A stretch of DNA of 64,000 nucleotides, from NCBI GenBank assembly GCA_002419385.1, contig DIFZ01000024.1:12606-76605 (forward strand), read 5' to 3'. The DNA is from Geobacter sp. UBA5735. Lineage in GTDB: Bacteria; Desulfobacterota; Desulfuromonadia; Geobacterales; Geobacteraceae. Shown piece by piece: positions 24,397 through 33,325 of this stretch. The first letter of the stretch is position 1. The number at the start of each line of letters is the position of its first letter. The notes under the pieces are model-generated. The model saw nothing but the letters and a program-made list of their open reading frames with translations, was not told the origin of the DNA and did not search any database. A program made the translations under genes and the position numbers.

Positions 24397-25587
24397 TCAG
24401 GGAAATACAATGACAACGGCACGAATCGTACGGCTGTCGCTCTCCCTGTAGGTGACCGTTTCGGCAGATCCTTCAAGCACGCCTTTTTCCATGAGGAACC
24501 CATCCCTGGGGAGCGCTTGTCCAGCCCGCGCGGGAACCGGATACCCAAGCGCTCTGAAGACGGACGCCAGGTACGGCTCCGAAAGCGACTGGCCTTCCGG
24601 CGCAAGGATCTGAAGGGCCTTCATCGTGCCGCCGTTCCTGAAGAGCCGGAAGTCCGCCTGTGCAGACACATACCGCTCCCACCCCGGATGCCGGGAGGAA
24701 TAGGCCTGATCACGCCATTCGGAGTGGATGAACGACGGCAGCCCTTCTCTCACCGTGCGGCGGAACAGCTCGCGGTCCGCCTGCGCGGCCGGGAGGGCCG
24801 TCTGTGCCGTTTCCCTGCCAGGTGCTGACGGCAATGATACCCTGTTTTCCCTGATCAGCAAGACATAAACCGATCCGGCAACCGCTCCCGCAAGGGCGAG
24901 CAGCAGCAGCGCCCTTCTCAACCTGCCTGTTCCGCGTCTCCCGCTCTCTGCTCCATCGGCCGGAAAAGCAACCTCAAGGTCCGTGCCATATGATGCGGAT
25001 ACAACTCCCTGGCCATCCGGGCCCTGGACGGGCACTGCGGCCATCTCTGGCTGTGCGGGTTGCCCCGCCTCTTCCCGAAGGGGGTCGTCACCAGCATCGG
25101 GCAGCCGCCTTATCGATTCTCCACCGCCGGCGCCTGCAATCAGCGCAGGAGCAGCATTCGCGAGATCCCCGACAGTATCGGACTTCTCCCAAACCGTTTC
25201 TTTGATATCCTCCAGCCAGTCGTCAGGATACAGCCGAGCGACAAGATCGGCGAATTCATCCTGAAACTGCTGCTGGGAAACGGGCATGCGCATCCATTCA
25301 TCGCACCAGGCCGCGTTTTTCCTGAGTTTCGGCCCGGTCTCGTCCAGGTAGACGATCTTCGGGGAAGCCGAGCCGAGAAGCGACTTGATATGACGGGCGG
25401 CCGTCTCACCGGAAACCGAATGTATCGAGTTCTGGATGAAAACCAGGGCAGGCCGATTCTCGAAAACCTCCTTCAGTCCGTGATCGAAGTTGTCAGCCCA
25501 GCGGATCTTCGACCTGAAACGAGGTTGGAAATACTCAATGAGCCGCGCCACCCTGACGTCATTGGAAATGAAAAAGATATTGAGCAT
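24397..25587 (-). CDS. Receiver-like membrane protein, unknown function
   Basis: 396 residues. Residues 1-125 resemble a CheY-like fold (LNIFFISNDVRVARLIEYF), with the acidic pocket degenerate. A variable linker leads to one transmembrane helix (RRALLLLALAGAVAGSVYVLL, about 228-248). The C-terminal 140 residues are extracytoplasmic and unrecognised. It lies upstream of the secreted protein and the secretion ATPase on the same strand, so a membrane-anchored assembly factor is possible. The following 276 bp (25588-25863) hold no recognised feature. Confidence 0.55.
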   Translation of the reverse strand: MLNIFFISNDVRVARLIEYFQPRFRSKIRWADNFDHGLKEVFENRPALVFIQNSIHSVSGETAARHIKSLLGSASPKIVYLDETGPKLRKNAAWCDEWMRMPVSQQQFQDEFADLVARLYPDDWLEDIKETVWEKSDTVGDLANAAPALIAGAGGGESIRRLPDAGDDPLREEAGQPAQPEMAAVPVQGPDGQGVVSASYGTDLEVAFPADGAESGRRGTGRLRRALLLLALAGAVAGSVYVLLIRENRVSLPSAPGRETAQTALPAAQADRELFRRTVREGLPSFIHSEWRDQAYSSRHPGWERYVSAQADFRLFRNGGTMKALQILAPEGQSLSEPYLASVFRALGYPVPARAGQALPRDGFLMEKGVLEGSAETVTYRESDSRTIRAVVIVFP

Positions 25588-25863
25588 ATGACCCCTCTTC
25601 AGCCGCGTATCATCACATGCAAGACTCTATATTGTCAATAGTTTTCGCCGGGGAGCACTACCTGGACCATGCCTTGCCGAAAACAGTGCAAGCAACCGGT
25701 CACCGTATATGTTCAAGAATGGCATGAGGGGTCAATGTGCTGCACTGCCAGCACATTCGGGCACGTTTGGAAAGGGGCCTGATGGAGCGCGGAAATCAGG
25801 CAGACAGCTTCTCAGCAGCGCACACGCTGCCAATTGCCGCGAATTGAAAGAGCTTCGGAACAG

Positions 25864-26661
25864 TCAGATTCGTGAGGATGCTTCGGCTTGGGCCAATATA
25901 TCAAGCATATCCCGGTGAATCAGCCCATTGCTGGCCACTATGCGATGATCATCCAGGTGGTGGGGACTACCTGCAAAGTTGCTCACGCCCCCCCCGGCCT
26001 CCTCGACCAGGAGCTTGCCGGCGGCCACATCCCATGGGTTCAGCTTGCATTCCCAGAAACCGTCAAGCCGGCCGGCAGCCACGTATGCCAGGTCCAGAGC
26101 TGCGGCGCCGGCACGCCGCACTCCCCGTGCCGCCAGCTGAAAGCGGATGAAATGGTCGAAATTGTTCTCGTTGCTACACGTCCTGTCGTACGGGAAGCCG
26201 GTCGCCAGCAGGCATGACGCGAGGGGGGTGCGGCTGGAAACGCAGATCCGTTTTTCGCCAAGCCACGCCCCTCCGCCCCGGACCGCATGGAAAACCTCGT
26301 CCATCATCGGGTGATAGATAACTGCCAGTTCAAGGGCACCAGCTCTTTCCAGCGCGATGGAGACGGCAAACCAGGGGAAACCGTGGGCATAATTGGTCGT
26401 GCCGTCGAGAGGGTCGATAATCCAGCGGAGCGGTGAGCCGGAATACACGGCACCTCTTTCCTCAGCGAGGAAATCGCAGCCCGGGCAGGCCGCAGCCAGC
26501 AGATCGATGATGATCTGCTCTGAGGAACGATCCACGTCGGTCACGATATTGCGCTCACCTTTGAAATCGAATCCGCAGACGCTCCACAATTTTTCCCGTT
26601 GCATGCTGCCGGCAGCCCTTGCCGCCCGAACAGCCGCATCCAGACAGTCCCTTCTGTTCAT
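25864..26661 (-). CDS. suhB: Inositol monophosphatase family protein
   Basis: 265 residues. It has the three metal-binding motifs of the family: LAEERG, DPLDGTTNYAHGF and WDVAAGKLLVEEAGG. These enzymes hydrolyse inositol-1-phosphate or related sugar phosphates with Mg2+; in bacteria the SuhB type also binds RNA polymerase. The start at 26661 follows GGGAG; an upstream in-frame alternative adds seven residues. Confidence 0.92.
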   Translation of the reverse strand: MNRRDCLDAAVRAARAAGSMQREKLWSVCGFDFKGERNIVTDVDRSSEQIIIDLLAAACPGCDFLAEERGAVYSGSPLRWIIDPLDGTTNYAHGFPWFAVSIALERAGALELAVIYHPMMDEVFHAVRGGGAWLGEKRICVSSRTPLASCLLATGFPYDRTCSNENNFDHFIRFQLAARGVRRAGAAALDLAYVAAGRLDGFWECKLNPWDVAAGKLLVEEAGGGVSNFAGSPHHLDDHRIVASNGLIHRDMLDILAQAEASSRI

Positions 26662-26715
26662 GCCGACGGCTCCCATTGTCACTTCACCCTGCGGCGCCCC
26701 CCGAAGGCCTGCCTG

Positions 26716-27204
26716 TCAAAGCTCCCTGAGATTGCTGAACTCTGCCCATGCCAGGAAATACTCCGGCTTGGAAGCGAAGTCATAAAGGTTTTCCACGACG
26801 TTGTAATGCTTTTTCTCCTCGCCAAGAATCTTCAGCAGGACCTTCCGTGATGCGGCATCGTTTTCGACTGCTGCAAGCTTCTCATAGTAGCGCAAGCTCT
26901 CATCCTCCATCGCGAGGGCAAGCCGGTATCCATCCAGGTCGTTCCTGAGCGAGCCGGCCACATCCTCGTCACCAACGAAACTGGCGACCATTTCTCGTGC
27001 AGTCTCAAGCACTGTCGAATCCGTCAGGAGTTCGGGGTACGTGCCGCTCTTCAGTGCCAGCACCATTTCGTAATGCTTTTCCTCATCCCGCGCCAGAAGC
27101 GAAAAAATGGTGCGGATACCGACCAGTGAGCTTTCCCTGGCAATCTTTTCATAACAGGATTTCATCTCAAGCTCTTTGGATGCGGCAACATCGAGAACAT
27201 TCAT
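26716..27204 (-). CDS. Ferritin-like (rubrerythrin-type) diiron protein
   Basis: 162 residues, four-helix ferritin-like fold with two ExxH-type metal motifs (ARDEEKHYEM and LGEEKKHYNV) plus further Glu residues for a diiron site. It lacks the C-terminal rubredoxin domain of classical rubrerythrin. Likely role is peroxide reduction or iron handling in an anaerobe. The start was set at 27204 because AAGGAGG lies seven bases upstream; the longer frame adds 48 residues unlike the family. The following 270 bp (27205-27474) are empty as far as I can see. Confidence 0.85.
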   Translation of the reverse strand: MNVLDVAASKELEMKSCYEKIARESSLVGIRTIFSLLARDEEKHYEMVLALKSGTYPELLTDSTVLETAREMVASFVGDEDVAGSLRNDLDGYRLALAMEDESLRYYEKLAAVENDAASRKVLLKILGEEKKHYNVVENLYDFASKPEYFLAWAEFSNLREL

Positions 27205-27474
27205 AACCATCCCTCCTTCCTCGTTGCTGACATGAGTCCTCTGGACAGGCCCGGACGTGCCGGACACAGGGGCTCTCCCGCTCCCTGCCAGCAATCCCTG
27301 CCTGCAGCCTGCCACTCGAAACAAGGCATATCGCGCGATTACTATCAAATCGTATCAGATAACCCGTAACCCGCAACGTGTGCGTCTTTTACAGAGGACA
27401 AGAGCTGAATGAGCCAGGAAATGCCGATCTCCGCTCCGGAAGGAATGTTTTCTGTGTGAAGCAGGATTGATGAG

Positions 27475-28212
27475 CTACTGGTGAGCGCTCTTGGGAAACA
27501 AAAGGATAAAGCTGGTGCCTTTGCCCAGTTCGCTCGTCACCTCGATCCTGCCTCCGAACCGCTCGACATGGGTCTTCGTGACGAACAGTCCGAGTCCCGT
27601 CCCTTCCCCCGGATCTTTCGTCGTGAAAAAGGGATCGAATATCTTTCCCCTGATTTCCTCGGGGATGCCCGATCCCGTGTCCCTGAATACTATTCTGACC
27701 AGCCCGTCCACAGAAGAAGAAGCGGCGATGGCAAGCTTCCCACCCTGTTCCATGGCCTGGAGCGCATTGACGACAAGGTTGATGAATACCTGTTTCAGAT
27801 GATTTGGATTGGCCGCGATGAGAGGGAGACACGATTCCAACTCCTCCACGACCTGCACGGAGCGCCTCCGGATCTCATACTTGAGCAAAAGCAGCACATC
27901 CCGTAGTACCATGGAAACGGCTGTGTCCTCAACAGATGAGTCCTCGTGCCGGGAAAAGACGAGGATGCTCCTGGTGAGCTGGGAAAGCCGATGGACCTCC
28001 TGATAGATCCGTTCCGCCATTTCGGCGACCTGGTCGGAAAGGCCATTTTCGTTCAGTATCATCTGCGAAGCAGCCGCTATGACCGACAGAGGAGTATTTA
28101 TTTCATGGACGATACCCGTCGACAGCCTCCCCAGTTCCGCCATCTTCTCGTTTCCGGCCAACAGCTTCAGCAATCTCTCAGCTTCATCGGCCTTGTACGG
28201 CAGGCGTTCCAC
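27475..28212 (-). CDS. Soluble histidine kinase, nitrogen-operon associated
   Basis: 245 residues, no membrane segments. HisKA has LSTGIVHEINTPLSVI; the HATPase has NLVVNALQAM, FRDTGSGIPEE, FDPFFTT and GTGLGLFVT. It resembles the NtrB-type catalytic core without a PAS domain. It lies 135 bp after amtB on the same strand, so it could take part in nitrogen sensing through GlnK (inference). No response regulator is adjacent. Confidence 0.88.
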   Translation of the reverse strand: MERLPYKADEAERLLKLLAGNEKMAELGRLSTGIVHEINTPLSVIAAASQMILNENGLSDQVAEMAERIYQEVHRLSQLTRSILVFSRHEDSSVEDTAVSMVLRDVLLLLKYEIRRRSVQVVEELESCLPLIAANPNHLKQVFINLVVNALQAMEQGGKLAIAASSSVDGLVRIVFRDTGSGIPEEIRGKIFDPFFTTKDPGEGTGLGLFVTKTHVERFGGRIEVTSELGKGTSFILLFPKSAHQ

Positions 28213-28268
28213 TAGTGGTCTCTCCTTGTCGTGTCACGGTGAAAGAAGCGCGGCTGCCCGTCGGCACG

Positions 28269-28299
28269 CGGGAAGCCACCCGTGCCGGGCGGCTTCCCG
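28269..28299. terminator. Hairpin after amtB
   Basis: Nine-bp arms CGGGAAGCC (28269-28277) and GGCTTCCCG (28291-28299) lie 48 bp past the amtB stop. The T-run is short (TTT, plus strand), so partial termination between amtB and the kinase is the most likely role. Confidence 0.5.
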
Positions 28300-28347
28300 T
28301 TTCTGCCCGTTATTCGGATTGGTGTTTTTTCCGGGTCACCTCGCCAT

Positions 28348-29727
28348 TCAGAACAGGTTGTAGCCAGATTCCGAGTGCTGCGTCTGGTCGAGGCCCATGA
28401 TCTCGTCTTCCTTCTCGACACGCAGGCCGACGGTCTTGTCCAGTATGAACGCCAGAATGCAGGTGACGATGAAGGCATAGGCACCGGCCGCGCCAACCGC
28501 AACCAGCTGGGTCATGAACTGGCCAGTGTTGCCGGCAATCAGGCCGGTCGCGCCGACCGTTGCAAATGCTCCGGTTGCAATGGCGCCGAAGGTACCGCCC
28601 ACGCCATGGACACCGAAGGCATCCAGGGAGTCATCATATTTGAACTTGGCCTTCACCAGGATTGCGCAGTAGCAGACCAGACCTGCACCCACACCGATAA
28701 CCAGTGCCCAGGCCGGTGTCACAAACCCGGCTGCGGGGGTAATGCCGACCAGGCCGGCAACGACTCCGGAGGCGAATCCGAGGGCGCTCGGCTTGCCTGA
28801 ATGGATCCACTCGGCAAACATCCAGGTAAGGCCGGCGGCAGCCGGAGCTATGGTGGTTGTCGTGAAGGCAAGAGCAGCAAGGCCGCCGGCAGCATCGGAA
28901 GTATTCACACCGACGATAGCGCTGCCGGCATTGAATCCGTACCAGCCGAACCAGAGCAGGCCTGTCCCGATGAGCGTCAGCGGCAGCGAATGTGGTGCCA
29001 TCCTTTCATGGGGGAAACCGTGCCGCTTGCCGAGAAAGATAATCAGTGCCAGGGCGGAGATACCCGATGACAGGTGAACTACCGTGCCGCCGGCAAAGTC
29101 GAGAGCCCCTTTCTTGAACAGCCAACCGTCCACCATCCAGACCCAATGTGCCAGAGGATCATAAACCAGGGTCGTCCAGAGGAGGACGAACAGACAGAAA
29201 GCCGAGAACTTGATCCGTTCAGCGACCGCACCGGAAATGAGGGCTACGGTAATCATGGCGAACATGCACTGGAACATGGCGAAAACATACTCCGGCACTG
29301 CTCCCGGCTCGGTAGCCACGTTCTGGAACAGCGTGTAGACGGGGGTACCATCCTTGATCGCGATCAGGCCGTCCATCATTGCCTTGCCCATCCCGCCCAA
29401 GAAGCCGCCGCCGATGTCAGCCCCGAATGACAGGGAGTATCCGACGACAAGCCACTGGACCGCGACGATTCCCATGGCGACAAAGGAATGCATCATGGTC
29501 GACAGGACGTTCTTGGAGCGCACCATGCCGCCGTAGAAGAGCGCCAATCCGGGCAGCATCAGGAGCACCAGGGCAGAAGAGATGAGCATCCATGCCGTAT
29601 CTCCGGTGTTGAGCACCGGATCAACCGGCGCAGGAGCCTTGGAAACTTCCTCTGCCAAGGCGACAAGTGGCGTCATAATTGCCGCCGTACAGCCCATGAC
29701 TATTGTCACGAAAGCTTTGAACCTCAT
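28348..29727 (-). CDS. amtB: Ammonium transporter
   Basis: 459 residues with signal peptide and eleven predicted membrane helices. Family landmarks are DTAWMLISSALVLLMLPGLALFYGG, AERIKFSAF, the twin-His region FGVHGVGGTFG, and AGLVGITPAAGFV. It conducts ammonium across the inner membrane and is blocked by GlnK, whose gene is two positions upstream. The start at 29727 has GGAGGTAGGT before it. It lies 72 bp after the porin-like gene. Confidence 0.96.
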   Translation of the reverse strand: MRFKAFVTIVMGCTAAIMTPLVALAEEVSKAPAPVDPVLNTGDTAWMLISSALVLLMLPGLALFYGGMVRSKNVLSTMMHSFVAMGIVAVQWLVVGYSLSFGADIGGGFLGGMGKAMMDGLIAIKDGTPVYTLFQNVATEPGAVPEYVFAMFQCMFAMITVALISGAVAERIKFSAFCLFVLLWTTLVYDPLAHWVWMVDGWLFKKGALDFAGGTVVHLSSGISALALIIFLGKRHGFPHERMAPHSLPLTLIGTGLLWFGWYGFNAGSAIVGVNTSDAAGGLAALAFTTTTIAPAAAGLTWMFAEWIHSGKPSALGFASGVVAGLVGITPAAGFVTPAWALVIGVGAGLVCYCAILVKAKFKYDDSLDAFGVHGVGGTFGAIATGAFATVGATGLIAGNTGQFMTQLVAVGAAGAYAFIVTCILAFILDKTVGLRVEKEDEIMGLDQTQHSESGYNLF

Positions 29728-29799
29728 ACCTACCTCCATTGTCGTGCTGCTTTTTTGGTGTATTTGCCTTTCAGTCCTCAGCTCAGGAACAGGGTCCGC

Positions 29800-30552
29800 C
29801 TAGAAAATGAATGCAGCCTTGAAACCGAAGAGACTTTCGTCGTTTATGCCGAGGCCTGCACCTCCCAACTGACGCGCCTTGTGGCTGATCGCGTTGGAGT
29901 AGGTATAGGAAGCAGAAAGTTTGACATTGTCATTCACTGAATAATCCAGGCCTGCACTTAACTCATAGTTGTTCCAGTTGCTGAAGTCTTCGCTCACTGA
30001 AAAGTTCTGCTGGTTATAGCTGACGAGAGCGCCGAGATTCAGGCCGAGTCCCTTCACCAGTTCAAAGGTATGGCCAAGCGAAAACGTGTAGAAGAGCCCT
30101 GTCTCTTCCGACTGATCCCAGTCCCAGTAGAGTGACAAGGTAGGTGACAGAAGGGTATTGAGGGTTGTTTTCAGATAAATTTCGTTCGTGTCCTCAGCAT
30201 TTTCCAGAGAGTAAAAGGTGTTGCCGAGATTGAATGTCAGCAACTTTACGGGCGTAAAACTGTAGTTCAGGGTGACATCAGTTTCGCTGATGTCACCTGA
30301 GTCGAATGCGGTACCTGCAATGTCGTGGGTAAGAAGATTGCTCCAGTAGCTCAGAGTAAAGCCCTTGTAGCTGAGATCCGCACCGAACTGGGAAACCCAC
30401 TTGTTGTCGCTCAGGTCTATGCCGCGAAAAAGATACTTGCTGTACATACCCGCGTAAACGTCACCGGAAACCTTGACTTCTGCCCTCGCTGCGGAAACCG
30501 TGTAGCCGAGACAGAGGGAAATGACAATAGCCAGCAATACCGATTTTTTCAT
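29800..30552 (-). CDS. TorF-family putative outer-membrane porin
   Basis: 250 residues: signal peptide, then EVKVSGDVYAGMYSKYLFRGIDLSDNKW, the hallmark N-terminus of the TorF/Gcw_chp (TIGR02001) family, followed by alternating amphipathic strands and a terminal Phe (GFKAAFIF). Such proteins are predicted beta barrels. Its place between glnK and amtB suggests passage of a nitrogen compound through the outer membrane (inference). Confidence 0.85.
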   Translation of the reverse strand: MKKSVLLAIVISLCLGYTVSAARAEVKVSGDVYAGMYSKYLFRGIDLSDNKWVSQFGADLSYKGFTLSYWSNLLTHDIAGTAFDSGDISETDVTLNYSFTPVKLLTFNLGNTFYSLENAEDTNEIYLKTTLNTLLSPTLSLYWDWDQSEETGLFYTFSLGHTFELVKGLGLNLGALVSYNQQNFSVSEDFSNWNNYELSAGLDYSVNDNVKLSASYTYSNAISHKARQLGGAGLGINDESLFGFKAAFIF

Positions 30553-30584
30553 TACGCACTCCTTTTCAGTTCAATAGAATTTTC

Positions 30585-30923
30585 CTACAGTGCTTCCCCG
30601 CCTCGTTCTCCAGTCCTGATCCTTACGCTCTCTTCGAGAGACATGACAAATATCTTTCCGTCACCGATGCGTCCGGTCTTTGCCGAGTTTTCTATGGTCT
30701 CGAGCACCTTCGGAACCATGTCATCGGCAACGGCTATTTCGAGCTTAACCTTCGGAATAAAATCAACGACATACTCTGCCCCACGGTACAACTCGGTATG
30801 CCCTTTCTGCCTACCGAAACCCTTCACCTCGCTGACGGTTATACCCATTACACCGATTTCGTTTAATGCGTCTTTCACTTCATCCAGCTTGAACGGCTTG
30901 ATTATCGCTTCTATCAGCTTCAT
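30585..30923 (-). CDS. glnK: PII signalling protein
   Basis: 112 residues, full PII length. Starts MKLIEAIIKPFKLDEVKDAL; the T-loop has the uridylylation Tyr in ELYRGAEYVVDF; the C-terminal part holds the ATP-binding GKIFVMSLEESVRIRTGE. It senses 2-oxoglutarate and ATP/ADP and gates AmtB. First gene of the glnK-porin-amtB-kinase cluster, behind a sigma-54-type promoter. The linkage favours GlnK over GlnB. Confidence 0.95.
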   Translation of the reverse strand: MKLIEAIIKPFKLDEVKDALNEIGVMGITVSEVKGFGRQKGHTELYRGAEYVVDFIPKVKLEIAVADDMVPKVLETIENSAKTGRIGDGKIFVMSLEESVRIRTGERGGEAL

Positions 30924-30948
30924 GCCTTATCCCCCTTTTCTGTAATCC

Positions 30949-30972
30949 CTGTTCCGGGCCGGCCCGGAACAG
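30949..30972 (-). other. Perfect 24-bp palindrome in the glnK leader
   Basis: CTGTTCCGGGCC (30949-30960) is followed directly by its reverse complement. It lies between the sigma-54-type promoter and the glnK ribosome site. It could be a regulator operator or an mRNA hairpin. Confidence 0.5.
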
Positions 30973-31044
30973 CCTGCCGAGGTTGTCATATACGACGATG
31001 CATGCCCTGCAGTGCATGATCGTTTCACTCATATGTCAGGTAAT

Positions 31045-31062
31045 GAGCATCAGTTGTGCCAA
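31045..31062 (-). promoter_or_regulatory. Sigma-54-type promoter of the glnK operon
   Basis: On the minus strand TTGGCAC, then ATGC, with exactly ten bases between GG and GC, the -24/-12 spacing of RpoN promoters. It lies 122 bp upstream of the glnK start. An NtrC-type activator would be needed; no clear enhancer palindrome was found. Confidence 0.65.
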
Positions 31063-31509
31063 CAGTCGCAATTAGTTTTACAAACAAGTCATATCAACTA
31101 CTTAGTCGCCACATGCCACCACAGAAGCAGTAAATTTCCGCAACTGCTGTTTTTCATGCCCACTATTTAGGCATTTGCATGATCTACGGGTAAAGAACCA
31201 TAGCTCGTTCCGGATTGAAAACTGCAGACGTGTCGATCCGGACTTTCCGGATGGGAAGCAGCTATCAGGATCTTCATGGATTCGTGGTCAAGGTGAGCTG
31301 ACGGGTGTCGCTTCCGGCCCCGGCAGAGTGGCTTCAGCTGCGCTGGTTGCTCCACGGTTCATGCCGGAGACGCGAGACAGACGGGAGGAAGATGCAGGGA
31401 AGTGACCTGGGCACAGTGGACAAGCAGCAATGAACACTATTCATCCATGCACCTCTCCACTGAGTTGATCAGCCGTGACAGTGCTGCTGCCCGGCATGCA
31501 GCGGGAAGG
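31063..31509. other. Intergenic stretch upstream of the glnK promoter
   Basis: About 450 bp. It is the likely place for activator binding to the sigma-54-type promoter. No gene, repeat or strong hairpin was recognised. Confidence 0.5.
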
Positions 31510-32238
31510 CTATCGCCCGCCGAAGGGGACCGTGAGGAATTGGGAGATCGAGGTGAGGTAGTTGGTGAAAATCAATACGCCGACGACAATGAGAAACATT
31601 CCGGTGATGATCTCAAAGATCCTGATGGCCTTTTTGAAGCGGTTGAAGATATCGAGGAATTTGTGCAGAGCCAGGGAAGCCATGAAAAAAGGTGTTCCCA
31701 GTCCCAGGGAGTAGGCAAGGAGAAGAGCCATGCCTTTGTACACCGTGTCTTCGGCTGCGGCGATCATGAGGATAGATGCGAGGATCGGGCCTATGCACGG
31801 TGTCCAGCCGGCCGCGAACGCAAGGCCCACCATGAAGCTGCCCGCGTAGCCGGCGGGTTTCCTGTGGACTTTCACGCGCCGTTCCCCCAGCAGCAAAGCG
31901 AGCGGTACGAGACCCGTTACATGGATCCCGAAAATGACAACCAGTATTCCGCCGATCTTGCGAAGCACTCCCATGTACTCCTGGAGAAATGTCCCGACAA
32001 TTGTGGCGGAAGCCCCGAGAAAGATGAAAACCGCGGTGAAACCCGCAATGAAAAGCAGCGAGTGGGCCATGGTCTTGCGTCGGACCGCATGGGAAGGATG
32101 TTCTTCACGCAGGTCGGCAAAGGAAAGCCCGGTAATGAACGTGATATAGGAAGGTATGAGAGGCAGAACACAAGGGGACAGGAAGGAAAGCAGCCCTGCC
32201 AGAAATGCGCCTGCAAAGGTTATGTGGGAAGATTCCAT
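31510..32238 (-). CDS. ccdA: CcdA-type thiol transporter
   Basis: 242 residues with six membrane helices. The two transport cysteines are in FLSPCVLPLIPSY and GWTPCIGPIL. CcdA passes reducing equivalents from cytoplasmic thioredoxin to periplasmic proteins, mainly for cytochrome c maturation, consistent with a cytochrome-rich anaerobe. Lies 51 bp after the prenyl synthase gene. Confidence 0.92.
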   Translation of the reverse strand: MESSHITFAGAFLAGLLSFLSPCVLPLIPSYITFITGLSFADLREEHPSHAVRRKTMAHSLLFIAGFTAVFIFLGASATIVGTFLQEYMGVLRKIGGILVVIFGIHVTGLVPLALLLGERRVKVHRKPAGYAGSFMVGLAFAAGWTPCIGPILASILMIAAAEDTVYKGMALLLAYSLGLGTPFFMASLALHKFLDIFNRFKKAIRIFEIITGMFLIVVGVLIFTNYLTSISQFLTVPFGGR

Positions 32239-32289
32239 AGTTCCGGGTCCTAGCGTTTCCCCTCGTCAGGCGGCACAGCAGACACCGTA

Positions 32290-33258
32290 CTACCGGTGTC
32301 GCGTGACGACATAATCAGCCAGTTCGAGCAAGGCACGCTTCTCGGGAGAGTCCTGGAACGGTTCCAGGCGTGCTTTTCCCCGCTCCACATACGTGCGCGC
32401 CTTATCAACGGCATACTCTATGCCACCGTACGCACGGACAAGAGAGATCACTGTCTGGAAATCCTCTACCATCAGCGTATCACTCATGATAACGTCAGAA
32501 ATGGCTTTTCTCTCGGCCGGGCTGCAGCACCGCAAGGTGTGGATGAGCGGGAGGGTGATCTTTCCTTCCTCGAGATCATGGCCGATGTGTTTGCCGAACT
32601 GCTCCTCGCTGGACACATAATCGAGCGTATCATCGATGAGCTGGAACGCAATGCCCAGGTCCATGCCGAATTCGCGCAGGGACTCCTCCATCTCTCCTGC
32701 CGCCTTGCCCAGAATTGCCCCTGCCTGACAGGCCGTGGCGAGGAGGATCGCCGTCTTGCTCTTCACCACATCGACATATCTTTCCTCGGAAACGTCCAGG
32801 TCGCTCATGCAGACCAGCTGGACAACCTCCCCTTCCGCTATCATGGTAGTTGCCGCGGAGATGACGCGCAGGATATCCAGGTCCCCGTCCTGCACCATGA
32901 TGGAAAAGGATTTCGAGAACAGATAATCGCCGACCAGCACCGAAGCCTGGTTCCCCCACAGCGTATTGGCGGAGGCTATGCCGCGTCGCAGCGACGCGTT
33001 ATCCACCACATCGTCATGCAGCAGCGTAGCGGTGTGAATAAACTCGATAACACTGGCCAGCGAAACGTGACGACTCCCCCGGTATCCGCACATCCTGGCA
33101 GACAGAAGCAGCAGCGCCGGACGGATCCTCTTGCCGCCGCTGGAGAGTACGTATTCACCCACCTTGCGGATGAGAGGCACCTCAGAGTGCAGATCATTCC
33201 TGAACTGCTGCTCTACGCTTTTCAGTTCCGTCTCGATGAGTGATAAAGCAGATTCCAT
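32290..33258 (-). CDS. ispB: Long-chain polyprenyl diphosphate synthase
   Basis: 322 residues. First Asp-rich motif LLHDDVVDNASLRRG, second DDTLDYVSSEEQFGKHIG, and GGKRIRPALLLLSA near the N-terminus. The family extends isoprenoid diphosphates to the side chain of menaquinone or ubiquinone. Start at 33258 (GAGG upstream) chosen over 33288, which adds ten residues. Confidence 0.93.
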   Translation of the reverse strand: MESALSLIETELKSVEQQFRNDLHSEVPLIRKVGEYVLSSGGKRIRPALLLLSARMCGYRGSRHVSLASVIEFIHTATLLHDDVVDNASLRRGIASANTLWGNQASVLVGDYLFSKSFSIMVQDGDLDILRVISAATTMIAEGEVVQLVCMSDLDVSEERYVDVVKSKTAILLATACQAGAILGKAAGEMEESLREFGMDLGIAFQLIDDTLDYVSSEEQFGKHIGHDLEEGKITLPLIHTLRCCSPAERKAISDVIMSDTLMVEDFQTVISLVRAYGGIEYAVDKARTYVERGKARLEPFQDSPEKRALLELADYVVTRHR

Positions 33259-33325
33259 GCGGAAACCTCGGTCGAATTCACGGGGCAATAGTAAAGGAAC
33301 GGTTTCTGATTTGTCAAAGCATTTG

